Shown in pieces: positions 55,112 through 64,000 of a stretch of 64,000 nucleotides of DNA. The translations under genes and the position numbers were made by a program. Position 1 is the stretch's first letter, and every line of letters starts with the position of its first letter. A model generated the notes under the pieces. The model made no database searches and was not told where the DNA came from. It worked only from the letters and a program-made list of their open reading frames with translations. Source of the DNA: Holosporaceae bacterium 'Namur' (GTDB lineage Bacteria; Pseudomonadota; Alphaproteobacteria; Rickettsiales; Midichloriaceae); the NCBI GenBank assembly GCA_014116815.1, contig JACGYV010000008.1, positions 9,333-73,332 of the forward strand. Direction: 5' to 3'.

Positions 55112-57553
55112 ATGTTGAAGAAGCTAAGAAGGGCATTATATATATGGAGTTCTCTGATAATCGGTGGTGCAATTATCGGGCTCGTAGTCTTATTGCAAAT
55201 TATTTTGTATTTCGGAAAAGACTTGCCGGATTATAGGCAGCTGGAGGAATATGACCCTCCCGCTATTACAAGATTATATACCCAAAAAGGATATATCCTT
55301 GATGAAGCGGCAACCGAAAATAGGATATATACTAAGTATAATGAAATTCCGGAATTAATTGTTAATGCGTTTATTGCTGCGGAAGACAGAAATTTTTTTA
55401 AGCACGAAGGTTTAGATCCTGTCGGGATTGCAAGAGCTGCAATAGTTAATATAGTAAATGTCGGAAAGCACAAAAACCCCGTGGGGGGATCTACAATTAC
55501 GCAACAGGTAGTAAAGAATTTTTTGCTTACCAATGAGAGAACTTTATCAAGAAAAATAAAAGAAGCTATTCTTGCATATAGGATTTCTAAAGTATATTCC
55601 AAAGAAAAAATAATGGAACTTTATTTAAATCAAATTTATTTAGGGAATAATTCATACGGTATTGCTTCCGCTGCATTAAATTATTTCAATAAAGAACTGG
55701 ATGAGCTGAATGCTGAAGAAGCCGCACTTTTAGCAGCATTGCCTAAAGCGCCTTCATATGTAAACCCTATAAAAAGCCCGAGGCGCGCAAGAGAGCGCCG
55801 AAATTGGGTGCTAAGCAGAATGTATGAAGAGGGCTATATAACCGATGAGGAGTTAAGTAGAGCAACTAAGAGCTTAATTAGCCTTAAAAAACGGAGAGAA
55901 ACCGATTTCTTCCGTGCCGATTATTATTCGGAAACCGTTAGACGGGAATTGATTGCCAAGTTTGGAGAAGATGCGGTTTATAAAGATGGTTTACAGGTGT
56001 TTACCAATGTTAATGAAGGAATGCAGTCTATTGCCGAAAGAACCTTGAAAGAAGGTTTGCTGAGGTATGATAAAAAGCATGGGTATAGAGGAGCTTTGGG
56101 TAGCATTAATATTGAAAATCCTAGTTGGCAGGAAGATCTGAAAAATTTTCCTAAGCCCCTTGATATCGGGACTTTCAAGCTTGCGGCAGTTTTACGAGTT
56201 GATAACTCAAGTGTAAATATTGCTTTAGAGGGAGGGGAAAAAGGAGTAATTAATTTTGAGCATCTATCATGGGCTCGAATGAGCTTAAAAGAACAAATGG
56301 TAGGAGCGCCGATTAAATCAGCTCATGAGGTATTGAAAAAAGGAGATGTAATATTGGTAAGCCGAATTTCGGAAGCTGAAAATAATTATGCACTGGAACA
56401 AATCCCCGAGGTTAACGGAGCTATTGTAGTTTTAGAACCTAACTCCGGGAAAGTTTTAGCTGAGGTTGGTGGCTACAGCTATAAAAAAAGTAATTTTAAC
56501 AGGGTAACTCAAGCTGATCGGCAACCCGGCTCAACGTTTAAAGCATTTTTATATATGGCTGCATTGGAAAACGGTTATGATCCGCGATCTATAGTATATG
56601 ACCTTCCTATAGAATTAAGTCAAGGTGCGGGTATGCCGCCTTGGAGGCCTAAAAATATGCGGGGCGACTATTTGGGAGCAATTACGCTTAGGAAGTCTTT
56701 AGAAAAATCAAGAAACCTTTCCACCGTGTGGTTAATTACTAAAATCGGCTTGAACCCTGTAATCGAGATGTCCGAACGGCTTGGGATATATAAAGATCCT
56801 CCGAGAAATTATTCTATGGCTTTAGGTTCCTTTGAGACTAAAGTATTAAGTCTTGCTAATGCTTTTAATATTATTGCGAGCGGAGGTAAAAGAGTTGAGC
56901 CGAACTTTATTGATCGGGTTTATGACCGAAAAGGTAAATTGATATATTCTTCAGATAAAAGAAAAGCTGTAAATGTTGATGAATTGAATACCTCATCCCC
57001 GCCGGAGTTATTTTACGAATACGATCAGCTCATTGATGAAAATATTAATTATCAAATGATATCGATTCTTGAAGGAGTAGTGCAGCGGGGCACGGCAGTT
57101 GCTGCTAAACAGCTGAAGCGAACTTTGGCAGGGAAAACCGGTACGACTAATAACAGCTTTGATACTTGGTTTGTCGGGTTTAACCCGGATATAACGGTTG
57201 GGGTCTATGTCGGTTTTGATGCCCCCCGAACTTTAGGGCAAAAGGAGAGTGGTTCTTCACTTGCTTTACCGATCTTTATTGATTTTATAAAAGAAGGTTT
57301 AAAAAATACCGAGGATAGGAAGTTTACCGTTCCTGAAGGAATTGAGCAGGTAGAGATAGATGCTGCAACCGGAGCTTTGGCGACTGAGGAAACTAATCCT
57401 CGTGATATTATAAAGGAGGCTATCAGAAAGACCCAGCTTGAAGGAAAGGCAAAGTCAATTGATGAAATACTAGACGTTATTGAAGGCGGTGAAGGGAGTT
57501 CCGCTACACCTAAAGCCCATGATCTTAACGAAGATTTCGGAGGGATATACTAA
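55112..57553 (+). CDS. mrcA: Penicillin-binding protein 1A (bifunctional)
   Basis: 813 aa. N-terminal membrane helix (~12-33), GT51 glycosyltransferase domain with AAEDRNFFKHEGLDPVGIAR (catalytic Glu), GGSTITQQVVKN and LNQIYLGNNSYG, an OB-like insert near 290-400, and a transpeptidase domain with S474 in RQPGSTFKAFLY and a KTGTTNNSFDTWFVGF motif. Polymerises and cross-links peptidoglycan. Followed after 2 bp by the fliO-like gene. Complete. Confidence 0.97.
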   Translation: MLKKLRRALYIWSSLIIGGAIIGLVVLLQIILYFGKDLPDYRQLEEYDPPAITRLYTQKGYILDEAATENRIYTKYNEIPELIVNAFIAAEDRNFFKHEGLDPVGIARAAIVNIVNVGKHKNPVGGSTITQQVVKNFLLTNERTLSRKIKEAILAYRISKVYSKEKIMELYLNQIYLGNNSYGIASAALNYFNKELDELNAEEAALLAALPKAPSYVNPIKSPRRARERRNWVLSRMYEEGYITDEELSRATKSLISLKKRRETDFFRADYYSETVRRELIAKFGEDAVYKDGLQVFTNVNEGMQSIAERTLKEGLLRYDKKHGYRGALGSINIENPSWQEDLKNFPKPLDIGTFKLAAVLRVDNSSVNIALEGGEKGVINFEHLSWARMSLKEQMVGAPIKSAHEVLKKGDVILVSRISEAENNYALEQIPEVNGAIVVLEPNSGKVLAEVGGYSYKKSNFNRVTQADRQPGSTFKAFLYMAALENGYDPRSIVYDLPIELSQGAGMPPWRPKNMRGDYLGAITLRKSLEKSRNLSTVWLITKIGLNPVIEMSERLGIYKDPPRNYSMALGSFETKVLSLANAFNIIASGGKRVEPNFIDRVYDRKGKLIYSSDKRKAVNVDELNTSSPPELFYEYDQLIDENINYQMISILEGVVQRGTAVAAKQLKRTLAGKTGTTNNSFDTWFVGFNPDITVGVYVGFDAPRTLGQKESGSSLALPIFIDFIKEGLKNTEDRKFTVPEGIEQVEIDAATGALATEETNPRDIIKEAIRKTQLEGKAKSIDEILDVIEGGEGSSATPKAHDLNEDFGGIY

Positions 57554-57555
57554 GA

Positions 57556-57813
57556 ATGGAGGCGGTAAACTTATTGAAATCATTTCTAGCACTTACCTTC
57601 GTGCTGGCTATCATAGGGCTAATATATTTTTTATTTAAAAAATATATGCTGCAAAGGATTATTGCCGCTAAAAATTCTAAATTCAGCATAGAAGAGATTT
57701 TATATATTGACCAAAAACGTAAGCTCTTATCCGTAAAAAGAGAAAATAAAACCTATATACTGCTTTTAAGTAATACGGATCAACTAATTGAAATTATAGA
57801 TAGTAAACTATGA
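57556..57813 (+). CDS. fliO: FliO-like flagellar assembly protein
   Basis: 85 aa. One membrane helix (about 10-28), then a short basic domain IIAAKNSKFSIEEILYIDQK, with VKRENKTYILLLSNTDQLI. It has the short membrane-plus-cytoplasmic layout of FliO, which is poorly conserved, and it overlaps fliP by 4 bp; position is the main evidence. Ribosome-binding site GGAGGG within the mrcA 3' end. Confidence 0.6.
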   Translation: MEAVNLLKSFLALTFVLAIIGLIYFLFKKYMLQRIIAAKNSKFSIEEILYIDQKRKLLSVKRENKTYILLLSNTDQLIEIIDSKL

Positions 57814-58547
57814 ATAAACTAAGCATTCTCTTTACGATTTTACTTTTTATTGCCCCTCAAGCTTTAGCGCAATCAGTAAATATAGATTTAAGCGGGGATA
57901 ACCCGACAGGTGGTGCGCTCTCTTCAAAAGTAGTACAGATAATAGGGCTTATAACTATTCTAAGCCTTGCTCCTTCCATATTTATGATGGTGACTTCTTT
58001 CGTAAGGGTCGTGGTAGTTTTTTCATTACTTAGAACTGCAATAGGTTTGCAGCAAACTCCGCCCAACATGGTGCTGACGAGTTTAGCTATCTTCTTAACA
58101 TTCTTCATTATGGCGCCTACTTTTGAAAAATCCTACGAGTACGGGATTAAGCCTTTAATTAATGAAGAAATTACTGAAGATGTTGCTCTGCCTATTATTG
58201 CTAAACCATTCCATGAATTTATGGTGGAAAACACCAGAGATAAGGATTTATCCCTTTTTCTTGATATTTCAAAAATCAAGGTAGAGAAGAAGGAAGATCT
58301 TCCGTATCATATTTTAGTTCCGGCATTTATGCTTAGTGAGCTGAAGCGTGCCTTTGAAATAGGTTTTCTGATCTTTCTGCCGTTTTTAATTATTGACTTA
58401 GTCGTCTCCTCAGTGTTGATGGCAATGGGGATGATGATGCTTCCTCCCGTGCTGATATCCATGCCGTTTAAGCTTATCTTCTTCGTCTTGATCGACGGGT
58501 GGTATGTGCTTTGCGGCAGCTTAGTTAAAAGCTATGGAATAGCTTAA
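57810..58547 (+). CDS. fliP: Flagellar type III export protein FliP
   Basis: 245 aa, four membrane helices plus a signal peptide (MNKLSILFTILLFIAPQALA). FliP hallmarks: SLAPSIFMMVTSFVRVVVVF, LLRTAIGLQQTPPNMVLTSL, ELKRAFEIGFLIFLPFLIID and MGMMMLPPVLISMPFKLIFF with a C-terminal DGWYVLCGSLVKSYGI. Forms the export gate with FliQ/FliR. No other flagellar gene is near. Flagellar genes are rare in Rickettsiales but are known in Midichloria-type lineages. Confidence 0.95.
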   Translation: MNKLSILFTILLFIAPQALAQSVNIDLSGDNPTGGALSSKVVQIIGLITILSLAPSIFMMVTSFVRVVVVFSLLRTAIGLQQTPPNMVLTSLAIFLTFFIMAPTFEKSYEYGIKPLINEEITEDVALPIIAKPFHEFMVENTRDKDLSLFLDISKIKVEKKEDLPYHILVPAFMLSELKRAFEIGFLIFLPFLIIDLVVSSVLMAMGMMMLPPVLISMPFKLIFFVLIDGWYVLCGSLVKSYGIA

Positions 58548-58649
58548 ATTACATAATTCCCTATTATTGTCGCATACATTAACCCTTTGTTAATAAATAG
58601 TATTTATAATTATATTTAATAAAGAAATACTTATTATAAGGGGATATGG

Positions 58650-61586
58650 ATGAAGGGCGGGATTGAAGAGTTAAAGAATGATATAAACTCGGAAGCGAGT
58701 GCTGAGTTGCAAGAATTAAAGACAATTGAGATAACATTAGCAAAGAATAAAATTACTACAGAGGATATCTATAAAGCATATAATTCAGCTTTGGATAATT
58801 TTGATAAGTTAAGCCTTGATAAGCAAGATGAAACAAGGGTTATCCCTGTTGAATTTAAATATGGTAATAAAAGCTTAAAAACTTATATAACAGCTGTTCC
58901 CGGACATTCACTCAAAGATAACTTAGAGCTAATAATATTATCTGTAAAGCAAAGTAAGAATAATAATAACCGGGATTATAAATTAGAAGAAGACATAAAT
59001 CTATCTAATATAAAGTTTTTTACTCCGGATGAAATAGTTAAAGGCAAACAAAACGGAATAGAAATAGAAAAAGATTTATTAGATAAATTTATTAGTCCCG
59101 ATCAATATAAAAATAGGGTTGAGCGCGCGCAAATTATTCAATCAATTAATAATATTAAAGATGAAGTAGAAATTGAAGCCGGTGCAGATAAAGTTAGAAA
59201 TTCAACTAGGCAGAAGGCAGGGGCATTCTTAAGTAAACTTACAGGAGTAAGAAGAGTCCAATCAGAGGCTGAAGGCACTATGGTTAATAAATCAGCGCAG
59301 CAGGAAGAAGGTAGCCCTCTTCAGAAAACAAGCCAAGAGCCATTAGTAGAGATTAAAAGTGATATAGTAATAAATTTAGCTGATGAAATTATACGCTTAG
59401 GAGAAATCAAAACTGCGGTAAACAAAGTTGCTGATTTAATAAGAAAAGGTGAAGGCAACCAAAGCGGTAAGTTTAAATTAGAATTTAAAACATTAAACGG
59501 GAAAAAATATCATGCTGAGTTTGAGGTAGGGAACCTTGAAGGCATTCAAAATTACTTTAAAGATAATCCAAACGAAAGTCGGTTACCGGAAGATATATTC
59601 TCAGAAATTATGTTGCAATCAAAATTTAGAACTCAAGAGCCGCTTGGAATAGATATTGAAAAAAGTGTAGAAAATTATTTCATTGTTGTTAAGCAAGCTG
59701 AAGAGAGTATAAGTGTACAACAAGAGCAGGGTGAGGCTATAAGCTCTCCTAATGGTGAACAAAGCTTAGGCAGCATAACCCCACCAACCCTATCCCCACA
59801 AACTCAACTGAATGCAGAGAGCAACAAATTAGATCAACCTGAACAAAGTTTAAAGATATCGGTAAATGTAGCAGATGACTTGATACAAGAAACAAATATT
59901 ATAGAAGCAATAAGAAGTTCTTTATCTCATATACAACATCGTGAAAATGTGAATAAACTCTCAATAAATTTTACTACACCGAATGGTAAGAAAAACTTTT
60001 TAGTTGAGCTGGAGCCTCCGCAAGGAAAAAAAATAAAAGAATTTTTAGCGGAAGTCGGAGCAAGAGAGGAAAATTTTTTAGATCAAATTAAGTTCAGACC
60101 CATTCAAGGAAAAATTGTGGAAGATTTTAAAGTACCTGAGAAACTTGCCGCCTATTTTTCCGATATTAGCCCGCAGAGCATTGTTCCTGCAAGCAAAATA
60201 GGGATGCAAAGTACGCAAGCAGCAATGAATATTGATAGTTTAACTCAACAAAGAAAAGCAGATAGAGTTAGCAGTATTGTAGTAAATAACCAAGATTCTG
60301 CAAATACGGTAAGAGAAATTTTAGCAGCTGATAATATTATAGGCGGTCAAAATATTAGAGATGCTTTATGGAGTGCTACCGGTAAAGAAAATGTTAACAT
60401 TAGATTTATTACCTCTGACAGAAATAAAAGCTTTTTAGTTGAAGTTAAATCTTCTAATGAAAAAAGTATTAAAGAGTTATTAAAAAGCGTTAATGATGAG
60501 GCTAATTTACTCTTTGACGGAGGATTTTTAAATAATTTTAAATTCCAACCTTTAAGTGAGCTTCCTAAAGAGATTATTCTCGGTGAAGATATAAAAAATT
60601 TATTTCCATCTGAAGTTAAGCAGCAGATGGAGGAAACAAAGGAGCTGACTGTAAAGAAGATAGTAGTAGAAGAAGCTTCAAGTAAGCTTAAGGCAGAAGA
60701 AAAAGTTGCAGCTAAGAATGAAGCTGTTAATAACACTGCTAATATTATAAGTTCTGAAATTAACATAGATATACCTATTGATTCCCAAAATGTTATAGGG
60801 ATAAACGATGTTAAAGGCGCAATTGAAAGTGCTGCAAAACAAGTAGCAAACAATGACGGTGAAATTAAGATTAATTTTACTAGTTATACTGGTGAATTAG
60901 CTACGCAACTTATGTCAAATAATAAGCAAAGTATAAATGAACTGCTTAAAGAGGTTAAATCTACCCCCCAGCTTTTAGAAAATAATGAATTCCTTAAAAA
61001 TTTTAAATTTAAAGTGCCTGAGCAAACTACCGTAGGGTTTGAATTTAGTAAAGAGGTTGAAAGCTTATTCCCCGATATTAAACATCAACAACAATCTACT
61101 TCAACAAAACCGCAAGAGAAGCCTGAAGGATCCGAAACAACTCTTTCACTTTTTAGTAGAATTAAATCCTATATCTCTGAAAACCCGATAAAAGCTGCTG
61201 CAATAGGAGTGGCTGCTACAGTTGTTGGAGTAGGAGCATTAGCTGCAACTGTGGCAACAGGGGGCTTGTTTGCCGTGGGAGCCGGTTTAGCAGGTACCGC
61301 AATCGGTGCGGGTGCTTACGGGATTGTGAAATATAATCAGCATAAAGAGAATGTAGATATAAAAGCAAGTAAACCTATTGAAGCTAAAGGCGGTGATAAT
61401 ATGTCCGAAAGTAATGAAGCTAAAGTGCCTGAAAAAGAAAAGGCACAGAGTGCAGAGGTGCCGACTCACCAGTGGGTTAATGCTAATAAACAGAATTTAA
61501 AAGGCTCAACATTACATATACCGGAAAAAGCTGAAAACCATGTGAAGCTTGCAGAATCTAAAGACGGGTCTTTTATAAGAAGATAA
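58650..61586 (+). CDS. 978-aa protein: five divergent repeats and C-terminal hydrophobic hairpin
   Basis: Not a recognised family. Five related blocks of about 100-140 residues begin near 25, 240, 404, 555 and 705. Each has a helical start (IIxAIRS, VKGAIES, IRDALWS patterns), a beta segment with xFxTxxGKK (LEFKTLNGKKYHAEF, INFTTPNGKKNFLVE, IRFITSDRNKSFLVE, INFTSYTGELATQLM), a helix, and a closing FKFxxPE or FRPI segment followed by EKxxxxYFSD/LFP. Low-complexity Gln/Ser/Pro linkers join them. Residues ~845-895 are a Gly/Ala hydrophobic hairpin (AAIGVAATVVGVGALAATVA). ATG 58650 has AAGGGG 7 nt upstream. No signal peptide; probably host-directed or membrane-inserted. Function unknown. Confidence 0.75.
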   Translation: MKGGIEELKNDINSEASAELQELKTIEITLAKNKITTEDIYKAYNSALDNFDKLSLDKQDETRVIPVEFKYGNKSLKTYITAVPGHSLKDNLELIILSVKQSKNNNNRDYKLEEDINLSNIKFFTPDEIVKGKQNGIEIEKDLLDKFISPDQYKNRVERAQIIQSINNIKDEVEIEAGADKVRNSTRQKAGAFLSKLTGVRRVQSEAEGTMVNKSAQQEEGSPLQKTSQEPLVEIKSDIVINLADEIIRLGEIKTAVNKVADLIRKGEGNQSGKFKLEFKTLNGKKYHAEFEVGNLEGIQNYFKDNPNESRLPEDIFSEIMLQSKFRTQEPLGIDIEKSVENYFIVVKQAEESISVQQEQGEAISSPNGEQSLGSITPPTLSPQTQLNAESNKLDQPEQSLKISVNVADDLIQETNIIEAIRSSLSHIQHRENVNKLSINFTTPNGKKNFLVELEPPQGKKIKEFLAEVGAREENFLDQIKFRPIQGKIVEDFKVPEKLAAYFSDISPQSIVPASKIGMQSTQAAMNIDSLTQQRKADRVSSIVVNNQDSANTVREILAADNIIGGQNIRDALWSATGKENVNIRFITSDRNKSFLVEVKSSNEKSIKELLKSVNDEANLLFDGGFLNNFKFQPLSELPKEIILGEDIKNLFPSEVKQQMEETKELTVKKIVVEEASSKLKAEEKVAAKNEAVNNTANIISSEINIDIPIDSQNVIGINDVKGAIESAAKQVANNDGEIKINFTSYTGELATQLMSNNKQSINELLKEVKSTPQLLENNEFLKNFKFKVPEQTTVGFEFSKEVESLFPDIKHQQQSTSTKPQEKPEGSETTLSLFSRIKSYISENPIKAAAIGVAATVVGVGALAATVATGGLFAVGAGLAGTAIGAGAYGIVKYNQHKENVDIKASKPIEAKGGDNMSESNEAKVPEKEKAQSAEVPTHQWVNANKQNLKGSTLHIPEKAENHVKLAESKDGSFIRR

Positions 61587-61697
61587 ACTTATAATAATTT
61601 ATTTTAGAGTCATAATGTTATTGCATGAACTTTTGCTTGACTAGCGGGGAGTATAATTTATAAGTTTATATTATTTGTCCCTCAATAACACTTTATT

Positions 61698-62492
61698 ATG
61701 AATGTATCTGATGTTTTTTTCAGGATATTGGCTGATTTATCGCACTTTAACGTCATAGCGTTGGTCTCAATCTCAGGGTTTGTGTTAATTAACAGGAATG
61801 CTTTTGGAAGCGCTCTTTTTATCACTATTTTTACTATGGCACTTAATGCTTACCTTAAATCCGTTTGGCAAGTGCCGCTTAACCCGGAACTTAATAAAGA
61901 AGGGTGGGCTTTTCCGAGTGGGCACACGCAATCAAGTTGTGTATTTTGGTTTTTTTTAAGCTTAATGCTCGAAAAGCGCTGGATGGTAATATGCATCCCC
62001 GTTGTTTTGTTTGGAGTGGTATCCGGGATTGTTCATTTCGGTTACCATGAATGGTATGAAATTTTAGCGGCAATCGGTTTTGCAGGATTAGAGATAATAT
62101 TCTTCTTTTATTTGCTTAAAATATGGGATTATTATCAAATCGGGTTTTATCATCTGGGTTTTTTGCTATCTATAGTTATAGTGCTGTTTATATCGTTATT
62201 ACTGCTCCCGAATAAGCAAGGGTATTTTTGGCTGTGGAACGGGCTAGGCGGAATGCTCGGCATCGCGGCAGGGTGGATGCTCCTGGAAGAAAATTTAGAA
62301 AATTATGAAATTAAGCATAAGCTGGTAATGTCAGGTATATTGATCGCATTATTCGGGGGAATATACTTCGGGTTTCATTTTGATGAAACAAAAATTGTTT
62401 ATAATTCGATTATAACTTTCACCATAGGGTTAATAATCAGCATTGGTCTCCCACTGATTGATAGAAGAATATCTAAGTATTATAAGATGTGA
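61698..62492 (+). CDS. PAP2-like membrane protein with degenerate motifs
   Basis: 264 aa with about seven membrane segments. PAP2 motif 2, PSGHTQSS, is intact in EGWAFPSGHTQSSCVFWFFL; motif 1 keeps the lysine (LKSVWQVPLN) but lacks the RP pair; motif 3 reads HFGYHEWYEILAA, with His present, the usual Arg missing and Glu in place of Asp. The fold is therefore PAP2 (lipid phosphatase), but the catalytic set is altered, so activity on phosphatidic acid or undecaprenyl pyrophosphate is doubtful. Stand-alone. Confidence 0.8.
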   Translation: MNVSDVFFRILADLSHFNVIALVSISGFVLINRNAFGSALFITIFTMALNAYLKSVWQVPLNPELNKEGWAFPSGHTQSSCVFWFFLSLMLEKRWMVICIPVVLFGVVSGIVHFGYHEWYEILAAIGFAGLEIIFFFYLLKIWDYYQIGFYHLGFLLSIVIVLFISLLLLPNKQGYFWLWNGLGGMLGIAAGWMLLEENLENYEIKHKLVMSGILIALFGGIYFGFHFDETKIVYNSIITFTIGLIISIGLPLIDRRISKYYKM

Positions 62493-62608
62493 TTATTTGT
62501 TAATGAATTAGCCTGATATTCTATCAAAACTTAATTATAAGCTCATTGTATTTCCAATTTATTATCCTATACTTGCAGTTTAATAATACTAAATAAATAC
62601 GCTTTTAT

Positions 62609-63580
62609 ATGAGATATTCCAGAGATTTTAATTTTACAAATTTTGTTGAAACAAATGATTTAGAAAAAATAAAAATTGCATTAGGAAGAGAGCCGGAACT
62701 CATTGAATTCAAAGATAGAAAAGGGAATAGCTTAATTACGGTGGCGGTTGAAAAAGGTAATTTAAAGCTACTGGAGTTTCTTATAAGTAAAGAAGCTGAT
62801 TTAAATGTTGTAAATGCAGAAGGGAAAACTCCTTTAATGATAGCAGCTTCCAAAAGGTCGGAAGAAATTCTAAGGATGCTTTTGGAAAAAGGGGTAGAGA
62901 TTGATAAGAGAAATGATCGTAATTCCGACCGATATAAATGGACTGCTTTAATGTATGCGGTGAATATAGGATATACTAAGGGAGTCGAAATTTTACTCGA
63001 AAATAGAGCCGATGTTAATAAGAAGGATAATGACGGATGGACAGCATTAATGCTGGCTGCAAGCTCCAATGATAAGGAAATGGTTAAGCATTTAGTGGCT
63101 TGCCCTAAAATTGAAATTAATTATCACGATTTTAAAGGAAAGACAGCATTAATACATGCCGCAGAAAACGGAGCTTTAGATGCGGTAGATTTACTTCTTA
63201 ATAATAAAGTTGACATAAATAAAGTTGATGAAGGTAATAAAACAGCACTACACTATATAGTATCAGGCACATATTTTATTAATAAAAAACAGCAGCATAA
63301 TTTAATATTGAAATTTATTAAACAAGGTGCAGACCTCTATACAAAACCTGAGCATGGTAGGAGTATATATGATAGTGCTAATCCGGAAATTAAAAATTTT
63401 ATTGAAGAGAATTTTCCTCGCGAGGTTGAACCCTCTACCGAACTTCTGGAAGAAAATATTAAAAAAAGTAAGAATTTTTTACCTAAAGAAAAGTTTTTGC
63501 CCAGAAGTAACACTGCCGGAAAACCCATTACTTGGGCTGGTAGAACAGCTTATAAAAGCGAAGAGGGTAGGGGATTTTAA
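62609..63580 (+). CDS. Ankyrin-repeat protein
   Basis: 323 aa with roughly seven ankyrin repeats between residues ~10 and 265: GNSLITVAVEKGNLKLLEFL, GKTPLMIAASKRSEEI, KWTALMYAVNIGYTKGVEIL, GWTALMLAASSNDKEMV, GKTALIHAAENGALDAVDLL and NKTALHYIVSGT, then a short unique tail ending SEEGRGF. No signal or membrane segment. Candidate T4SS substrate by family; host target unknown. Followed by a good terminator at 63585-63609. Confidence 0.9.
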   Translation: MRYSRDFNFTNFVETNDLEKIKIALGREPELIEFKDRKGNSLITVAVEKGNLKLLEFLISKEADLNVVNAEGKTPLMIAASKRSEEILRMLLEKGVEIDKRNDRNSDRYKWTALMYAVNIGYTKGVEILLENRADVNKKDNDGWTALMLAASSNDKEMVKHLVACPKIEINYHDFKGKTALIHAAENGALDAVDLLLNNKVDINKVDEGNKTALHYIVSGTYFINKKQQHNLILKFIKQGADLYTKPEHGRSIYDSANPEIKNFIEENFPREVEPSTELLEENIKKSKNFLPKEKFLPRSNTAGKPITWAGRTAYKSEEGRGF

Positions 63581-63584
63581 AAAT

Positions 63585-63609
63585 AAAAATCTTGTAATAC
63601 AAGGTTTTT
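63585..63609 (+). terminator. Terminator after the ankyrin gene
   Basis: AAAAATCTTG (63585-63594) pairs with CAAGGTTTTT (63600-63609), one G-U, 5-nt loop TAATA, ending in five T. The 270 bp from here to the transposase start is AT-rich with no gene. Confidence 0.75.
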
Positions 63610-63885
63610 AACCTGCTTACTTTATAAAAAATAAAATGGATTCTAGAAAAAATCACCGAAGCAGTTGAAATTTTATTTGAAAAAATATTTAAAAAATTTA
63701 ACTTTATTTACTTATATGCTTAAGAGTCCTAATTTATAAGGTATGGCAAATTAAGTTGAATACCCTACATATAAGGAGCATAGTTGAACTATAAATAATA
63801 AATTAAGTTTACGTATAAATGATATAGTAAAATAAGTTTAGCTATGGTACGGAGGTAAGGTAGAATAAAACAGAAAGAGATGAAG

Positions 63886-64000
63886 ATGAGCCCGTATAGT
63901 TTAGATTTAAGAGAGAAAGTGATAAGATACTTGGAAGCCGGGAATAGCCAAAGGGATGCTGCAAAGGTATTTAATTTGAGCAAGACCACGGTAAACAAAT
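63886..64000 (+). mobile_element. IS630-type transposase, 5' end only
   Basis: From ATG 63886 the frame reads MSPYSLDLREKVIRYLEAGN then SQRDAAKVFNLSKTTVNK, the N-terminal helix-turn-helix of IS630-family transposases (YSxDLRxKVI...G...AA..F.VS..TV). The gene continues beyond the window, so completeness cannot be judged. An alternative ATG two codons upstream is at 63880. The 5' inverted repeat was not identified. Confidence 0.85.

Overview
The window is AT-rich and gene-dense, and its gene content points to an obligate intracellular alphaproteobacterium of the order Rickettsiales. The best fit is a protist-associated, Midichloriaceae-like lineage. This is inferred from the mix of genes: ankyrin-repeat proteins, a VirB6-like type IV secretion protein with an extended N-terminus, a flagellar export gene (fliP) beside a fliO-like gene, a T. 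ferrooxidans-type glutamate-cysteine ligase, Kdo activation (kdsB), several DMT and dicarboxylate-type transporters, and many lineage-specific proteins with repeats or basic tails. No 16S gene is present, so the assignment stays an inference.

Layout. 1-3.9 kb: the end of an ankyrin protein, then a minus-strand operon (D-Ala-D-Ala carboxypeptidase, rsmE, gshA). 4.2-6.3 kb: two unrecognised proteins sharing an identical 18-nt promoter element, then an outer-membrane beta-barrel and a good terminator. 6.4-8.8 kb: phoH-ybeY-corC. 8.9-12.2 kb: DUF1653 gene and uvrA. 12.5-13.7 kb: a basic coiled-coil protein, greA and tRNA-Arg(CCG). 13.7-15.9 kb: an accessory patch with a truncated gene, a cupin protein, a methyltransferase and an IS66 remnant. 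15.9-21.3 kb: aspartic protease, a large periplasmic TPR-like protein, kdsB and a DAACS symporter. 21.3-28.5 kb: lipoprotein, a gene with a premature TAA, an SbtA-like permease, rlmN, hpf, thpR, a GNAT gene, yfgM and dedA. 28.5-33.3 kb: two DMT exporters flanking a 908-aa fusion of a sodium:solute symporter, a CqsS-like six-helix sensor and a histidine kinase. 33.4-39.4 kb: two paralogous membrane proteins, folE, and a 1.09-kaa coiled-coil/proline-repeat protein whose C-terminus has been shifted by a 4-nt duplication. 39.6-45.7 kb: mreD-mrdA, lon-nadD-rsfS. 45.9-49.8 kb: a VirB6-like protein, then a protein combining a YopT-like cysteine-protease triad with ankyrin repeats and a hydrophobic segment. 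49.9-58.5 kb: rpmE, ssb, a methyltransferase, rppH, a DUF1640 protein, a DUF3857/transglutaminase protein, mrcA, fliO-like and fliP. 58.6-64 kb: a 978-aa protein with five divergent repeats and a glycine-rich hydrophobic hairpin, a PAP2-like membrane protein, an ankyrin protein, and the start of an IS630-type transposase cut by the window edge.

Working together: the core genes cover peptidoglycan growth (mrcA, mrdA, mreD, carboxypeptidase), ribosome maintenance (rsmE, rlmN, ybeY, hpf, rsfS, rpmE), RNA and protein turnover (rppH, thpR, lon) and repair (uvrA, ssb). Around them sit host-interaction candidates: three ankyrin proteins, the protease-ankyrin protein, two proteins with nuclear-localisation-like basic clusters, large repeat proteins and surface proteins. 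A VirB6-like secretion component is adjacent to one of them. The most unusual objects are the transporter-quorum-sensor-kinase fusion at 29.6 kb, the C58-like protease-ankyrin protein at 48.4 kb, the frameshifted repeat protein at 36-39 kb and the five-repeat protein at 58.6 kb.
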